This document shows, piece by piece, positions 16,103-24,916 of a DNA stretch of 37,294 nucleotides; position 1 is the first letter of the stretch; the number at the start of each line of letters is the position of its first letter. The stretch spans positions 1 to 37,294 of the forward strand of contig DATKWZ010000011.1 of assembly GCA_035529315.1 (NCBI GenBank), given 5' to 3'. The DNA comes from Anaerolineae bacterium (GTDB lineage: Bacteria > Desulfobacterota > Desulfobacteria > Desulfobacterales > ETH-SRB1). The position numbers were made by a program, and so were the translations under genes. Under the pieces are notes generated by a model. It was not told where the DNA came from, ran no database searches, and saw only the letters and a list, made by a program, of their open reading frames with translations.

Positions 16103-16122
16103 GCTTTTAGTTGATTAAAAGC
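16103..16122. terminator. Small hairpin between convergent genes
   Basis: A perfect 7-bp stem GCTTTTA/TAAAAGC with a 6-base loop, placed in the 30 bases between the receiver gene (plus) and the nitroreductase gene (minus). AT-rich and without an adjacent T-run, so at best a weak two-way terminator. Confidence 0.35.
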
Positions 16123-16124
16123 CA

Positions 16125-16832
16125 TCACTTTTTCAGCTTTCCGATCGGCATGATATAGAGCGGACGCTCATCCGGCATTGCATGGATGGCTGTTTTAACC
16201 TGGTCGTCATAAAAGGCGCCGATGGTCAAGGCTCCAAGACCCAATGAAACAGCCTGCAAGCAGACATTTTGGGACGCGTGCCCAACTTCCATATAAACAT
16301 ACTGCATGCCCTTATTCCCATACTTTCCGGTGACACGTTCATATACGGCGCAAAACACCATAACAAGAGGCGCTTGTATTATTGAAGATTGATTTAAAGC
16401 CGCATTGCACAATTGCGCTCGCCGGTCTCCATCTAAAATCTTGAACAATTCATGTGTATGAGGCCTGTATTTATAAATACCTGCGGGAAGGTCCTGCACG
16501 CTGCCGGCGGCAATGTACAGCTCAAGAGGATAAAGCGCTCCGGCGGAAGGGGCTGTTCTAAAACCCCTCGGATCTGTTATGCCCTGCGCTGACCACAAAA
16601 CCTGCGAGACTTCGGCAAGCGTCAAGGCTTCCGCAGCATAGCTTCGCACAGACCGTCTTTTTAATAAAGCGGTCTCAACCGGAATATTGCCGTCAAACCT
16701 CGGGGCGGGCAGTTTTACGATTTCTTTGGATTTGTCAATAGTCATGGCTTCACCCATTGCTAAAGGAAAGCATGCGATGCTTAATAAAAAAATTATCTCA
16801 CAAATCACAGCGGGTATAAAGCATCTTTTCAT
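16125..16832 (-). CDS. SagB/ThcOx-type nitroreductase-fold protein, exported
   Basis: About 235 residues. The N-terminus is a signal peptide or membrane anchor (MKRCFIPAVICEIIFLLSI, then ACFPLAMGEA). The rest is the nitroreductase fold of the SagB/ThcOx type: LLKRRSVRSYAAEALTLAEV near 60-80 for FMN binding, SAGALYPLELYIAAG, IYKYRPHTHEL, and GHASQNVCLQAVSLGLGAL near the C-terminus. Members are FMN enzymes; SagB proteins act in thiazole/oxazole-modified peptide synthesis, but this exported stand-alone type is common in anaerobes and its substrate is unknown. No peptide precursor or cyclodehydratase gene is nearby. I chose the ATG at 16832 because AGGA lies eight bases upstream; an ATG three codons earlier lacks one. 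Confidence 0.82.
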   Translation of the reverse strand: MKRCFIPAVICEIIFLLSIACFPLAMGEAMTIDKSKEIVKLPAPRFDGNIPVETALLKRRSVRSYAAEALTLAEVSQVLWSAQGITDPRGFRTAPSAGALYPLELYIAAGSVQDLPAGIYKYRPHTHELFKILDGDRRAQLCNAALNQSSIIQAPLVMVFCAVYERVTGKYGNKGMQYVYMEVGHASQNVCLQAVSLGLGALTIGAFYDDQVKTAIHAMPDERPLYIMPIGKLKK

Positions 16833-16877
16833 TACCGGCATCCTGAGGTTATTTGCTGGGCAAATTATTACGTAAAA

Positions 16878-17720
16878 TCAGATTGAGACAAAACTATCGA
16901 TTTCAATATTTTTTCCAGCCTTCTTGATGGTTGCAGCGGTAATGCGGGGATCATGTTCAAAAAAAAGAATCCAGTCTTCTTTTAATGCTTTGGTTAGAAG
17001 CTTTTGTTTTTCATCAATTAAAGTCATTGGAAAATTATCATACGCCATATTCCAGGGAACAGGAAGATGTGCTGATGTTGGAATAAGATCCGCGCAAAAA
17101 AGGAGAGATCTTGTTTTATCCTTTACAAGTGGATGCTGCTGGCCGGGTGTGTGCCCGTTGGTCACGATAATATCGATCCCCTCGAATATTTCTTGCGGGC
17201 CGTCAATAAGATTTAAGACCCCTGCTTTCAAAAGCGGCATGAAATTTTCTTCCATATAGCTTGCCCTGTCTCTTGCTGATGGATTGTTCGCGATTTCCCA
17301 CTGTTTTTTTTGAACATAATATCCGGCGTTCTGAAATGCCGGAACCGCCTTGCCATCCATGATATATGTCGATCCTCCCGCGTGATCAAAGTGGAGGTGG
17401 GTTATTATTACATCGGTAATATCGCTGCTGGTCAATCCAAGCTTAGACAGTGATGTATTGATATTCGCTGAATCCATGTCAACCTGATATATTTTTTTCA
17501 GCTTTTCAGATAATTTGTCGCCGATTCCAGTGTCGATTAGAATATTTTTCCCTTTTCCCTGTATTAAAAGAGACCTTGCCTGCATGGGGATAAGATTTTT
17601 TTCATCAGCAGGAATTTTTCTTTCCCATAATATCTTTGGAACAACTCCGAACATTGTGCCGCCGTCTATTGCAAATCCGCCTGTTTCAACAGCAAAGCAT
17701 TCGTAATCTCCAAATTTCAT
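16878..17720 (-). CDS. Metallo-beta-lactamase-fold hydrolase
   Basis: A 280-residue MBL-fold protein. Metal ligands are visible: THLHFDHAGG with H108, H110, D112, H113, then H190 in TNGHTPGQQH, D211 in FCADLIP, and a late His in FFEHDPRI. This arrangement is that of AHL lactonase-like and related MBL hydrolases, but the substrate is unknown. There is no signal peptide, so it is cytoplasmic. The frame is open much further upstream into topA, but ATG 17720 is the start: it lies four bases after the topA stop, and AGG from the topA end is seven bases before it, giving coupled translation. Confidence 0.85.
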   Translation of the reverse strand: MKFGDYECFAVETGGFAIDGGTMFGVVPKILWERKIPADEKNLIPMQARSLLIQGKGKNILIDTGIGDKLSEKLKKIYQVDMDSANINTSLSKLGLTSSDITDVIITHLHFDHAGGSTYIMDGKAVPAFQNAGYYVQKKQWEIANNPSARDRASYMEENFMPLLKAGVLNLIDGPQEIFEGIDIIVTNGHTPGQQHPLVKDKTRSLLFCADLIPTSAHLPVPWNMAYDNFPMTLIDEKQKLLTKALKEDWILFFEHDPRITAATIKKAGKNIEIDSFVSI

Positions 17721-17724
17721 AAGG

Positions 17725-20001
17725 TTACCTGTTTTCCTTATACCCGCATTCCTTTTCCATGCACGCGTAAAAAGCGCCTTCCTTTTTAGTTGTTTTTTCG
17801 ACAAGAAACTTAGCCTTGCATTCAGGGCATTCTTTTGCGACCGGCTTATCCCAGATGGCAAATGTACATTCAGGATAACGGCTGCATCCATAGAAAAATT
17901 TCCCGCGCTTTGACCTTCTTTCGACAAGATCGCCGGAACAGCCGTTTTCAGGACATTTTACACCAGTAGCCTGCGCAGCATGATTTGAATTTATTGATTT
18001 GGTGTTTTTGCATTCCGGGTATCCGGTGCAGGCAAGAAACGGCCCGTATTGTCCCTGTTTAATGATCATAGGCTTGCCGCATTTTTCACAAATTTTGTCT
18101 GTAGCCTCTTCTTTGGGCACTTCAATCGGCTGGATTTTCCCTGTTTCATCCCTTGTATAGTTTGTTGAATATTTGCATTCAGGATACCCGCTGCAGGCAA
18201 GATATTGTCCGTTTTTGCCAACCTTGACATGCACTTGTCTGTTACAGTCGGGACAGGTTAAATCTGCCGGGAAACCAACGCCCCGCATGTTGAGCATCGA
18301 TTCTGACGCAGCATCCAGATCTTTTTTAAAAGGTTCGTAAAAACGTGTAAGCACTTCTAAATAATTGGCATCAGCATCTTCAATACTGTCTAAACTATTT
18401 TCCATTCTGGCGGTAAAATCAACGCCGAATATATCAGAAAAGCTTTCTACCAGAAGGTCGTTTACAATAAAGCCGAGTTCGTTTGGTCTGAAATAACCTT
18501 TGACAAAATCCACATATCCTTTTTGTCTGATTATCGATAATATGGCCGCATAGGTGCTGGGGCGCCCTATCCCGTTTTCTTCAAGCTCTTTGACCAGAGA
18601 TGCTTCTGAAAATCTTGGGGGCGGCAATGTAAAATGCTGCTTTGGCTCCAATTTGTTGAGTTTTAATACCATGCCTTCAGAAAGTTCCGGAAGATCATCT
18701 GCTTTTCCTTCCCTTTCATCTGCATCGTCAACAGACATATAAAGGCTCATAAAGCCCGGAAATTTAATGGTTGATCCGCTTGCGGTAAATAAACAGGAAC
18801 CGGCATTGATAGATATCGAGCTGGTGTCAATAATGGCCTGTTTCATCTGTGATGCGACAAACCGTTTCCATATAAGGGTGTATAGAGACAGCTGGTCTTT
18901 GGAAAGATAACCGGCAATTTTTTCAGGTGTATTAAAGACCGATGTGGGTCGTATGGCCTCATGGGCATCCTGAGCCTTTTTGCGGTTTTTGAAAAACCTC
19001 GGCTTTTCAAGAGCATATTGTTCGCCGAAACGTTCCTGGATCAGCAAAAGGGCTTCTTCGGCAGCCTCGTTTGATATCCTGGTTGAATCTGTACGCATGT
19101 ATGTGATAAGCCCTTCCGGCTTGCCGGGCCCCAGATCTATACCCTCATAGAGCTGCTGTGCTATGATCATAGTCTTTTTGGCGGAAAATCTCAGCTTTCT
19201 GATAGACTCCTGCTGCAGTTTGCTTGTGATAAAAGGGGGAAGGGGATTTCTTTTTGTGGTTTTCTTTTGAACTTTTTCCACTATAAAACTGCTGCCTGAT
19301 ATCTCATTAAGGATAGCGGTTGAAGCCTTTTCATCCGGAATGCTGATCTTCTTTCCGTCTTTTTTCGCGAGTTTTGCGGTAAATGGTGGGGGGCTCCCGC
19401 TCTCAAGATAAGCTGTTATCGACCAGTATTCTTTTGTATTAAAGGCATAAATGGCGCGCTCCCTTTCGCAGATTATCCGCACCGCGACAGATTGCACCCT
19501 TCCCGCGCTCAGCCCGCCTTTGACCTTGCGCCACAGCAATGGCGAAACCTGATATCCCACCAGTCTGTCAAGTATTCTGCGTGCCTGTTGAGCCTCATAT
19601 TTTTTCTTGTTGAGATTTTCAGGAGCGGCTATTGCCTTATTGATGGCATTTTTTGTGAGTTCGTGAAACAATACCCTGTAAAACTTTCTGCCCTGTTTTT
19701 TTAGAATTTCCGCGGTATGGTATGCTATTGCTTCGCCCTCCCTGTCAGGGTCGGGCGCAAGGTATATGTCTGAAGCATCTCCGGCAGCCTTTTTTAAAGA
19801 GGATATAACCTTTTTCTTGCCTGGGATTATTGTGTATTTTGGCTTAAAACCTTTTTCAATATCTATCCCCATTTCCTTTGCGGGAAGATCCTTGATATGG
19901 CCGACGGTTGCGACCACATTATAGATATCGCCAAGATACTTTTTTATGGTTTTTACTTTTGTTGGTGATTCAACTACTATAAGCGGTTTGCTCACTATCA
20001 T
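17725..20001 (-). CDS. topA: DNA topoisomerase I
   Basis: A 758-residue type IA topoisomerase that relaxes negative supercoils. Toprim domain: VVESPTKVKTIKKYL near 9-23 and DPDREGEAIAYH at 84-95. The active-site tyrosine is Y301 in GLITYMRTDSTR. RFTEASLVKxLEE-type segment present as PPPRFSEASLVKELEE. The C-terminus (about 595-758) has four tetracysteine zinc ribbons (CPDC, CEKC, CPENGC and CPEC blocks), more than the three of E. coli. The start is ATG 20001 with AGGA upstream; a GTG two codons in, giving the common SKPLIVVESP N-terminus and better spacing to AAGGA, is equally likely. It follows dprA after seven bases. Confidence 0.96.
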   Translation of the reverse strand: MIVSKPLIVVESPTKVKTIKKYLGDIYNVVATVGHIKDLPAKEMGIDIEKGFKPKYTIIPGKKKVISSLKKAAGDASDIYLAPDPDREGEAIAYHTAEILKKQGRKFYRVLFHELTKNAINKAIAAPENLNKKKYEAQQARRILDRLVGYQVSPLLWRKVKGGLSAGRVQSVAVRIICERERAIYAFNTKEYWSITAYLESGSPPPFTAKLAKKDGKKISIPDEKASTAILNEISGSSFIVEKVQKKTTKRNPLPPFITSKLQQESIRKLRFSAKKTMIIAQQLYEGIDLGPGKPEGLITYMRTDSTRISNEAAEEALLLIQERFGEQYALEKPRFFKNRKKAQDAHEAIRPTSVFNTPEKIAGYLSKDQLSLYTLIWKRFVASQMKQAIIDTSSISINAGSCLFTASGSTIKFPGFMSLYMSVDDADEREGKADDLPELSEGMVLKLNKLEPKQHFTLPPPRFSEASLVKELEENGIGRPSTYAAILSIIRQKGYVDFVKGYFRPNELGFIVNDLLVESFSDIFGVDFTARMENSLDSIEDADANYLEVLTRFYEPFKKDLDAASESMLNMRGVGFPADLTCPDCNRQVHVKVGKNGQYLACSGYPECKYSTNYTRDETGKIQPIEVPKEEATDKICEKCGKPMIIKQGQYGPFLACTGYPECKNTKSINSNHAAQATGVKCPENGCSGDLVERRSKRGKFFYGCSRYPECTFAIWDKPVAKECPECKAKFLVEKTTKKEGAFYACMEKECGYKENR

Positions 20002-20008
20002 TCCTTTC

Positions 20009-21130
20009 CTAACGCATGCTTTCTGTTTTTATGGAAAACAGTTTGCCGGGTGTTTGCAGCACAACCCCTTTTAATTCCAGCTTAAGCAATATGCTCGAAA
20101 GCTTTCCGGGCTTCATGGAAATTTTTCTAACAAGCTCGTCTATATGAACGGGATATGGCCCGAGCGCTTTATATACCGTCAACTCCTCTGATGATAACGT
20201 CGGAAGATCAGCCTTTGTTTTATTTTGATCCGTGTTTTCGGTTGCGGCATGCTCCTGCAAAAGAGGCGCAAGTTCTTCTAGAATATCCTGTGTTTGTTCA
20301 ACCAGTTTGGCTCCCTGTTTGATAAGTGTATGTGTGCCGGTGCTTTTAAAGGAATGGATGCTTCCTGGAACAGCAAATACCTCTCTGTTTTGCTCTGCTG
20401 CCAGACGCGCTGTAATGAGCGACCCGCTTCTTTTAGTTGCTTCCACTATAACGGTTCCAAGTGAAATGCCGCTGATTATCCTGTTTCGCATTGGAAAATT
20501 ATGAGCTTCAGGTTCCGTCATGAGAGAAAACTCTGAAATAACAGCGCCGTTAGCGGCGATTTTATGAAAAAGCTTTATATTTTCCGAGGGATAAACCCGT
20601 TCAAGCCCGCTTCCAAGCACGGCGATTGTTTTTCCTTTACCCATCAGGGCGCCTTCATGGGCAGCAGTATCGATCCCCCTTGCCATGCCGCTGACGACGG
20701 TAATCCCGTTTGAAGCCAGATTTACGCAAAGCTGTTTGGTCGTTGATATTCCGTAGGTTGTCGCATTCCTGGAACCAACAACCGCAACATTTCTTATAGA
20801 CCCCTCAAGATTTCCGTAGACATACAAAAACGGGGGAGGGTCGGGTATTTGCAGCAAAAGAGGAGGGTAATCATTGTCTGCCATTGTGACAATCCGGTAA
20901 CCTTTTTGCGTAACAAGATCAAGCTCCTTTTTAACCTGTTCAGGTATCCTGTGCCGCTTTATCGCCGACACAAGGCGTTCGGACATGCCGTCGAGATTGA
21001 GAAGTTCTTCGCGCGATGCTTCAAGAACACGCGCAGGAGACTTGAAATGGTCGATAAGACGCTTGAAATGGCAGTGCCCAATTCCCGGAACGCTTTTAAG
21101 GACAAACCATGGCAGCAGAATATTTTCCAC
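20009..21130 (-). CDS. dprA: DNA-processing protein DprA/Smf
   Basis: A 373-residue protein that binds incoming single-stranded DNA and loads RecA during natural transformation. Order: helix-hairpin-helix region (about 10-60, VPGIGHCHFKRLIDHF), the Rossmann-like DprA core (VAVVGSRNATTYG at 115-127, SGMARGIDTAAHEGAL, GSGLERVYPSEN, FPMRNRIISGIS, EATKRSGSLITARLA), and a C-terminal winged helix (about 310-370). The start is GTG 21130, immediately next to the secF stop, so it is translated by coupling. The dprA-topA order is common in bacteria. Whether this organism is competent is not shown here. Confidence 0.94.
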   Translation of the reverse strand: MENILLPWFVLKSVPGIGHCHFKRLIDHFKSPARVLEASREELLNLDGMSERLVSAIKRHRIPEQVKKELDLVTQKGYRIVTMADNDYPPLLLQIPDPPPFLYVYGNLEGSIRNVAVVGSRNATTYGISTTKQLCVNLASNGITVVSGMARGIDTAAHEGALMGKGKTIAVLGSGLERVYPSENIKLFHKIAANGAVISEFSLMTEPEAHNFPMRNRIISGISLGTVIVEATKRSGSLITARLAAEQNREVFAVPGSIHSFKSTGTHTLIKQGAKLVEQTQDILEELAPLLQEHAATENTDQNKTKADLPTLSSEELTVYKALGPYPVHIDELVRKISMKPGKLSSILLKLELKGVVLQTPGKLFSIKTESMR

Positions 21131-22171
21131 TTATTTTTTCTTTCCATGCTTTTGCCAGGCAAGGAGTATGGGGCTTGCAACAAATATTGAGGAGTATGTT
21201 CCTACAACCACCCCGACTATCATTGCAAATGCAAAGTCGTGGATAATTCCGCCTCCAAGAGTAAAAAGCGTTATAACCACAAAAAGAGTTGTCAAAGAGG
21301 TCAGAATTGTACGACTGAGCGTTTCATTTACACTTCTGTTGATGACTACTTCCAGAGTATTTTTGTGGTATTTTCTGAGGTTTTCACGGATGCGGTCAAA
21401 AATAACAATTGTATCATTCAAAGAATATCCGATTATGGTGAGAAGGGCCGCGATAATCGGAAGGGAGAACTCCTTGTCGCAAATAGAAAAAATACCGACG
21501 GTAATAATAATGTCATGGATAAGGGCAACAATAGCCCCCATAGCGTATTTAAGCTCGAGAAACCAGAAGAGGATAAGTGTAACGACTACGGCGGCGCTGA
21601 TAAGGAAGGCTATGCCCACATTGAATAAGGAAAGTAAATATACGGCAACCATAAGCGCTCCGGCCATGATGCCGCTTAATATCCACTTTAATTCAAAGCG
21701 TCCGGATATATATATGGTAATAAAGAGCAGGGCGTAGAACATGGCAAACAGAGCTTTTTCACGTAAATCTTTGCCTACCTGAGGGCCTACCATTTCAACC
21801 CGACGGATCTGCACATCATTTCCCTTGGTGTATTCAAGGGCTTTTTTTACTCTGGAAGTAAAATCTTGAGAACTTGAGATAGACATATCGGTTCTTATAA
21901 GATATTCATTATCTTTTTTATCGCCGAACTCTTGAACCGATGATTTGCCTAATTCAAGCTTATTGAGCCCCGACCTTACATCATCTAAGTTAACAGGCGC
22001 GTTAAATTTAACCTGTATTAATGTCCCGCCGGCAAAATCGATCCCGTATTTCGGCCCCTTATGTATTATCAGCGAAAAAAAACTGATGATGATCATTGCA
22101 ATGGAAATAGAGAATGCAATTTTTCTTTTGCTGATGAAATTAATATTTATATCAGGTTTTATAAGCTGCAT
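21131..22171 (-). CDS. secF: Protein translocase subunit SecF
   Basis: A 346-residue inner-membrane protein working with SecD and the SecYEG channel, using the proton gradient to finish export. One N-terminal helix (about 17-37) is followed by GIDFAGGTLIQVKF (43-56, the SecF DFAGG signature), a periplasmic P1 domain (about 50-140), and five C-terminal helices. IGYSLNDTIVIFDRIREN lies in the conserved fourth-helix region. The ATG lies 14 bases after the secD stop. Full length and intact. The TAA directly abuts the dprA GTG. Confidence 0.95.
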   Translation of the reverse strand: MQLIKPDININFISKRKIAFSISIAMIIISFFSLIIHKGPKYGIDFAGGTLIQVKFNAPVNLDDVRSGLNKLELGKSSVQEFGDKKDNEYLIRTDMSISSSQDFTSRVKKALEYTKGNDVQIRRVEMVGPQVGKDLREKALFAMFYALLFITIYISGRFELKWILSGIMAGALMVAVYLLSLFNVGIAFLISAAVVVTLILFWFLELKYAMGAIVALIHDIIITVGIFSICDKEFSLPIIAALLTIIGYSLNDTIVIFDRIRENLRKYHKNTLEVVINRSVNETLSRTILTSLTTLFVVITLFTLGGGIIHDFAFAMIVGVVVGTYSSIFVASPILLAWQKHGKKK

Positions 22172-22185
22172 TAAACATGCTCCCG

Positions 22186-23763
22186 CTATATACTTAAATT
22201 TTTTACTTTTCGGTTAATTAACAAAAAATCGAATACAAGCCGTGTCATGATAAGAGATGTAAATAGACTGGCAATTACGCCCAGGCTCAGTGTAACGGCA
22301 AACCCTTTAACAGGTCCTGTTCCGAACTGAAACAAAACAAGGGCCGCGATAAGTGTTGTGACGTTCGCATCCAGGATTGCAAGGGTGGCTTTCTTATACC
22401 CCGCGTCTACTGCGGCTCGCGGTGTTTTGCCGATACCCAGCTCCTCTCTGATACGTTCAAAAATAAGAACATTTGCATCCACGGCCATTCCTATGGTTAG
22501 TATAATGCCCGCAATGCCGGGAAGTGTTAAAGTAGCCTGAAAACCCGCGAGTCCTCCGGCGATCAGGATAATGTTAAGGATAAGAGCAAAGTCGGCTATC
22601 AGGCCTGAACCCTTATAATATATAATCATAAACAGGGCTACGAGAAAACCTCCGACATACACTGAAACAAGACCTTTGTTGATTGAATCAGCTCCAAGAG
22701 AGGGGCCGACGGTCCTTTCCTCAAGTATTTTTACAGGGGCGGGAAGCGCGCCGGCGCGCAGAGCGATGGCAAGATCCTTGGCCTCCTCCATAGTAAAGTT
22801 ACCTGTAATGCGGGCCTCACCGTCGGCGATTTTTTCCTGTATAACCGGCGCGGAATAAACATGATTGTCCAGAACAATTGCAAGGCGTTTTTTTACATTT
22901 TCTTCTGTTATTTTAGCAAAAGTTCTTCCGCCTTTTTTGTCAAAAGTAATGGAAACATAAGGCTCACTGAACTGTGAATCTATTTGAACCCTTGCATCTG
23001 TGAGATTCGCACCTGTTAAGAGCGTTTGCTTTTTAATAAGAAAGTAGTTTTTTATTTCGCGATTTGAGTCAGGATCCATTGTGATCTGAGTAAGTATTTC
23101 GCTTCCAGGAGGAATATTCCCATTTCGAGCAGCATTAACATCTTGTGTTTCATCCACCAGCTTGAACTCCAAAAGGGCTGTTTTGCCGATGAGATCCTTT
23201 GCTCTTTGTGTGTCCCTTATCCCCGGAAGTTGAATTAAAATACGTTTTTTACCCTGATGCCTGATGTCGGGTTCGCTCACACCAAACTGGTCGATACGGT
23301 TTCTTATGGTTTCAAGGGCCTGTGATACCGCAAGTTTTTTGATATTATCGGCTTCTTCTTCAGGAAGGTCCAAAACCATGGAAAACACCCCCTCATCTGT
23401 TGATCTTGAAACAATACGCAGATCTTTAAACTCTTTGTTTAGAAGCTGTTCAAAACTGTCGGCACTATCCTTTTCCTGCAATCTGACCGAGATCTTTGAA
23501 CCGTTAACCCTCTCTGCACTTAGAAACCTTATGCGCTCTTTTTTTAAGAGATTTTGGATCTCAAGCCTAATACGTTCTATTGTGCTTTCCAAAGCCTTTT
23601 CAGTATCCACTTCAAGCACAAGATGCATGCCTCCCTGGAGATCAAGGCCGAGATTTATCTTCTTGTGCGGCCACCATGCAGGTTTAATTGAAGGAATAAT
23701 ATAGATAACAGCAGCTATAACAACAATTATAACTAAAATTAATTTCCAGGAAATATTTTTCAA
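22186..23763 (-). CDS. secD: Protein translocase subunit SecD
   Basis: A 525-residue partner of SecF. The N-terminal helix (about 7-25) leads to NLGLDLQGGMHLVLEVD (37-53, the SecD signature), the large periplasmic P1 domain with RNRIDQFGVSEPDIRHQG and RILIQLPGI, and the C-terminal RND-type membrane region starting near 355 with GMAVDANVLIFERIREEL. Length is normal for this phylum. It lies 85 bases after yajC, with a hairpin in between. The gene order yajC-secD-secF is the standard one. Confidence 0.96.
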   Translation of the reverse strand: MKNISWKLILVIIVVIAAVIYIIPSIKPAWWPHKKINLGLDLQGGMHLVLEVDTEKALESTIERIRLEIQNLLKKERIRFLSAERVNGSKISVRLQEKDSADSFEQLLNKEFKDLRIVSRSTDEGVFSMVLDLPEEEADNIKKLAVSQALETIRNRIDQFGVSEPDIRHQGKKRILIQLPGIRDTQRAKDLIGKTALLEFKLVDETQDVNAARNGNIPPGSEILTQITMDPDSNREIKNYFLIKKQTLLTGANLTDARVQIDSQFSEPYVSITFDKKGGRTFAKITEENVKKRLAIVLDNHVYSAPVIQEKIADGEARITGNFTMEEAKDLAIALRAGALPAPVKILEERTVGPSLGADSINKGLVSVYVGGFLVALFMIIYYKGSGLIADFALILNIILIAGGLAGFQATLTLPGIAGIILTIGMAVDANVLIFERIREELGIGKTPRAAVDAGYKKATLAILDANVTTLIAALVLFQFGTGPVKGFAVTLSLGVIASLFTSLIMTRLVFDFLLINRKVKNLSI

Positions 23764-23800
23764 TGATCTATTCCTTCTATTGTCCGGTTTTTATCATATT

Positions 23801-23836
23801 AAAGCCCCGGTTAACCTATGTCACCGGGGCTTTTTT
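23801..23836. terminator. GC-rich hairpin between yajC and secD
   Basis: A perfect 10-bp stem AAAGCCCCGG/CCGGGGCTTT with a 13-base loop. On the plus strand it ends in six T's, but no plus gene precedes it. On the minus strand, the transcribed one, only TTTAATATG follows. It may partly terminate after yajC, or act as a stabilising or processing hairpin that sets the yajC to secDF ratio. Confidence 0.5.
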
Positions 23837-23848
23837 AATTTTCGAGTT

Positions 23849-24211
23849 TTATTTTTTATCTGAATCGGTTTTCTCTATTTTTGCCGGCTGAGCCTGTGAT
23901 GAAGACTGGAGCAATGCTGAAACATTAGTTCGATTTATCTTCACACGGACTTTATCCGCCACCTCTATTGTTAAAGTGTCATCACTAACAGAGGTAATGC
24001 GTCCATGAATGCCGCCGCTTGTTATTATACGGTCTCCATTTTTAAGATTACCGACCATTGAACGATGCTCTTTCTGCTTTTTTTGCTGGGGCCGGATAAG
24101 AAGAAAATAAAAAATAACGAACATAAGAACAAGAGGGATAAATGATGCGAATCCACCCCCCTGTCCGCCTGCTGCGCCACCCTGACCCATTGCATATGCT
24201 ATGTCAACCAA
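23849..24211 (-). CDS. yajC: Sec translocase accessory subunit YajC
   Basis: A 120-residue protein: glycine-rich N-terminus (MGQGGAAGGQGGG), one membrane helix (about 22-39, IPLVLMFVIFYFLLI), the diagnostic RPQQKKQKE at 40-48, and the conserved cytoplasmic domain (LKNGDRIITSGGIHGRI). The C-terminal tail is low-complexity. It associates with SecDF-YidC. The start is a TTG at 24211, supported by a near-perfect Shine-Dalgarno sequence six bases upstream; the in-frame ATG seven codons later has none. First gene of the yajC-secDF block. Confidence 0.94.
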   Translation of the reverse strand: MVDIAYAMGQGGAAGGQGGGFASFIPLVLMFVIFYFLLIRPQQKKQKEHRSMVGNLKNGDRIITSGGIHGRITSVSDDTLTIEVADKVRVKINRTNVSALLQSSSQAQPAKIEKTDSDKK

Positions 24212-24217
24212 AATTAA

Positions 24218-24224
24218 CCCTCCT
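24218..24224 (-). promoter_or_regulatory. Ribosome binding site that fixes the yajC TTG start
   Basis: On the minus strand AGGAGGG (24224-24218), extended to AAGGAGGG, is six bases before TTG 24211. This is the strongest Shine-Dalgarno sequence seen in the window and supports the rare TTG over the later ATG. Confidence 0.7.
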
Positions 24225-24271
24225 TGTTTCTGTTGTTATTAACCCTGCGATTAAATATGTTATTGCGGTTT

Positions 24272-24916
24272 TTATTCCCAAACCATTTCAGCGGAGCCTA
24301 ATACGCTTGTGATAATAAGTTTTATATTTTCAGCGCCGCCATCAATCATAGACTTGCGGGCTGCCGGAGATGTTGCGGAAAATCTAACCATGTACACCGA
24401 TTTCCAGGGAGTTATATAAGGAAAAAAGTGGGTTGTTACAGCATCAACCTGTTTTATTTTCCTGATTTCAAGTGGAGCTATCAGCCCGCCTGTTCCAGCA
24501 GTTAAATATATTTTCCAGATGGAATCCTTTTTGTTAAAATCATTGAGCTTTTTATCAGGCACATATGCGGCAAGCAGAAAATCATTATAAACTAAAGCGG
24601 CATTTTTTTGATCTTTTAACAGCTTTGTTTTTTCACTGCCTGTCAGCTTATATGCCCTGGCATACTCATTTGAATAAGCATCTATAAACTTAGAAGATTT
24701 GAATGTGGCGTCAGCTATTAGTTTAACGTCCAGGCCTCTGTAAATACGGGCTTCTCTACTCCAGTCCGTAAGGGCTGCCTTGTATTGACCGCCGCGGTAA
24801 GGATCATACGAATCTTTAAGCCGTTCTACAGGCTCAAAAGCCCGGCACCCCAGACAAAGGAAGATTACTATAATCGCCGGAAAAATTTTTATAGAAACTA
24901 TTCTTAATAATTTCAT
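24272..24916 (-). CDS. Putative lipoprotein or exported protein, unknown family
   Basis: A 214-residue protein with a signal peptide: basic start (MKLLRIVSIK), hydrophobic core 11-22, and a lipobox-like LGC ending at Cys24, although residue -3 is Cys rather than Leu, so lipidation is uncertain. The mature part is helical, basic, and without recognised motifs (Tyr/Lys-rich to about 120, then a beta-strand-rich end). It likely sits on a membrane facing the periplasm. The ATG directly follows the purB stop with no gap, so it is co-translated with purB, though no functional link is evident. I do not recognise the family. Confidence 0.65.
   Translation of the reverse strand: MKLLRIVSIKIFPAIIVIFLCLGCRAFEPVERLKDSYDPYRGGQYKAALTDWSREARIYRGLDVKLIADATFKSSKFIDAYSNEYARAYKLTGSEKTKLLKDQKNAALVYNDFLLAAYVPDKKLNDFNKKDSIWKIYLTAGTGGLIAPLEIRKIKQVDAVTTHFFPYITPWKSVYMVRFSATSPAARKSMIDGGAENIKLIITSVLGSAEMVWE

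Noticed and set aside
16125..16832. A thiazole/oxazole-modified peptide cluster around the SagB-type gene
   Set aside because: No YcaO cyclodehydratase, E1-like protein or precursor peptide nearby; single exported SagB-like proteins are common.
17721..17927. Longer MBL hydrolase starting at 17927
   Set aside because: The extra 69 residues are the antisense-free overlap with the topA zinc-ribbon region in another frame and resemble no protein; ATG 17720 has a ribosome site.
20985..21737. 250-residue plus-strand ORF opposite dprA/secF
   Set aside because: Spans the junction of two conserved minus-strand genes and has the composition of an antisense frame.
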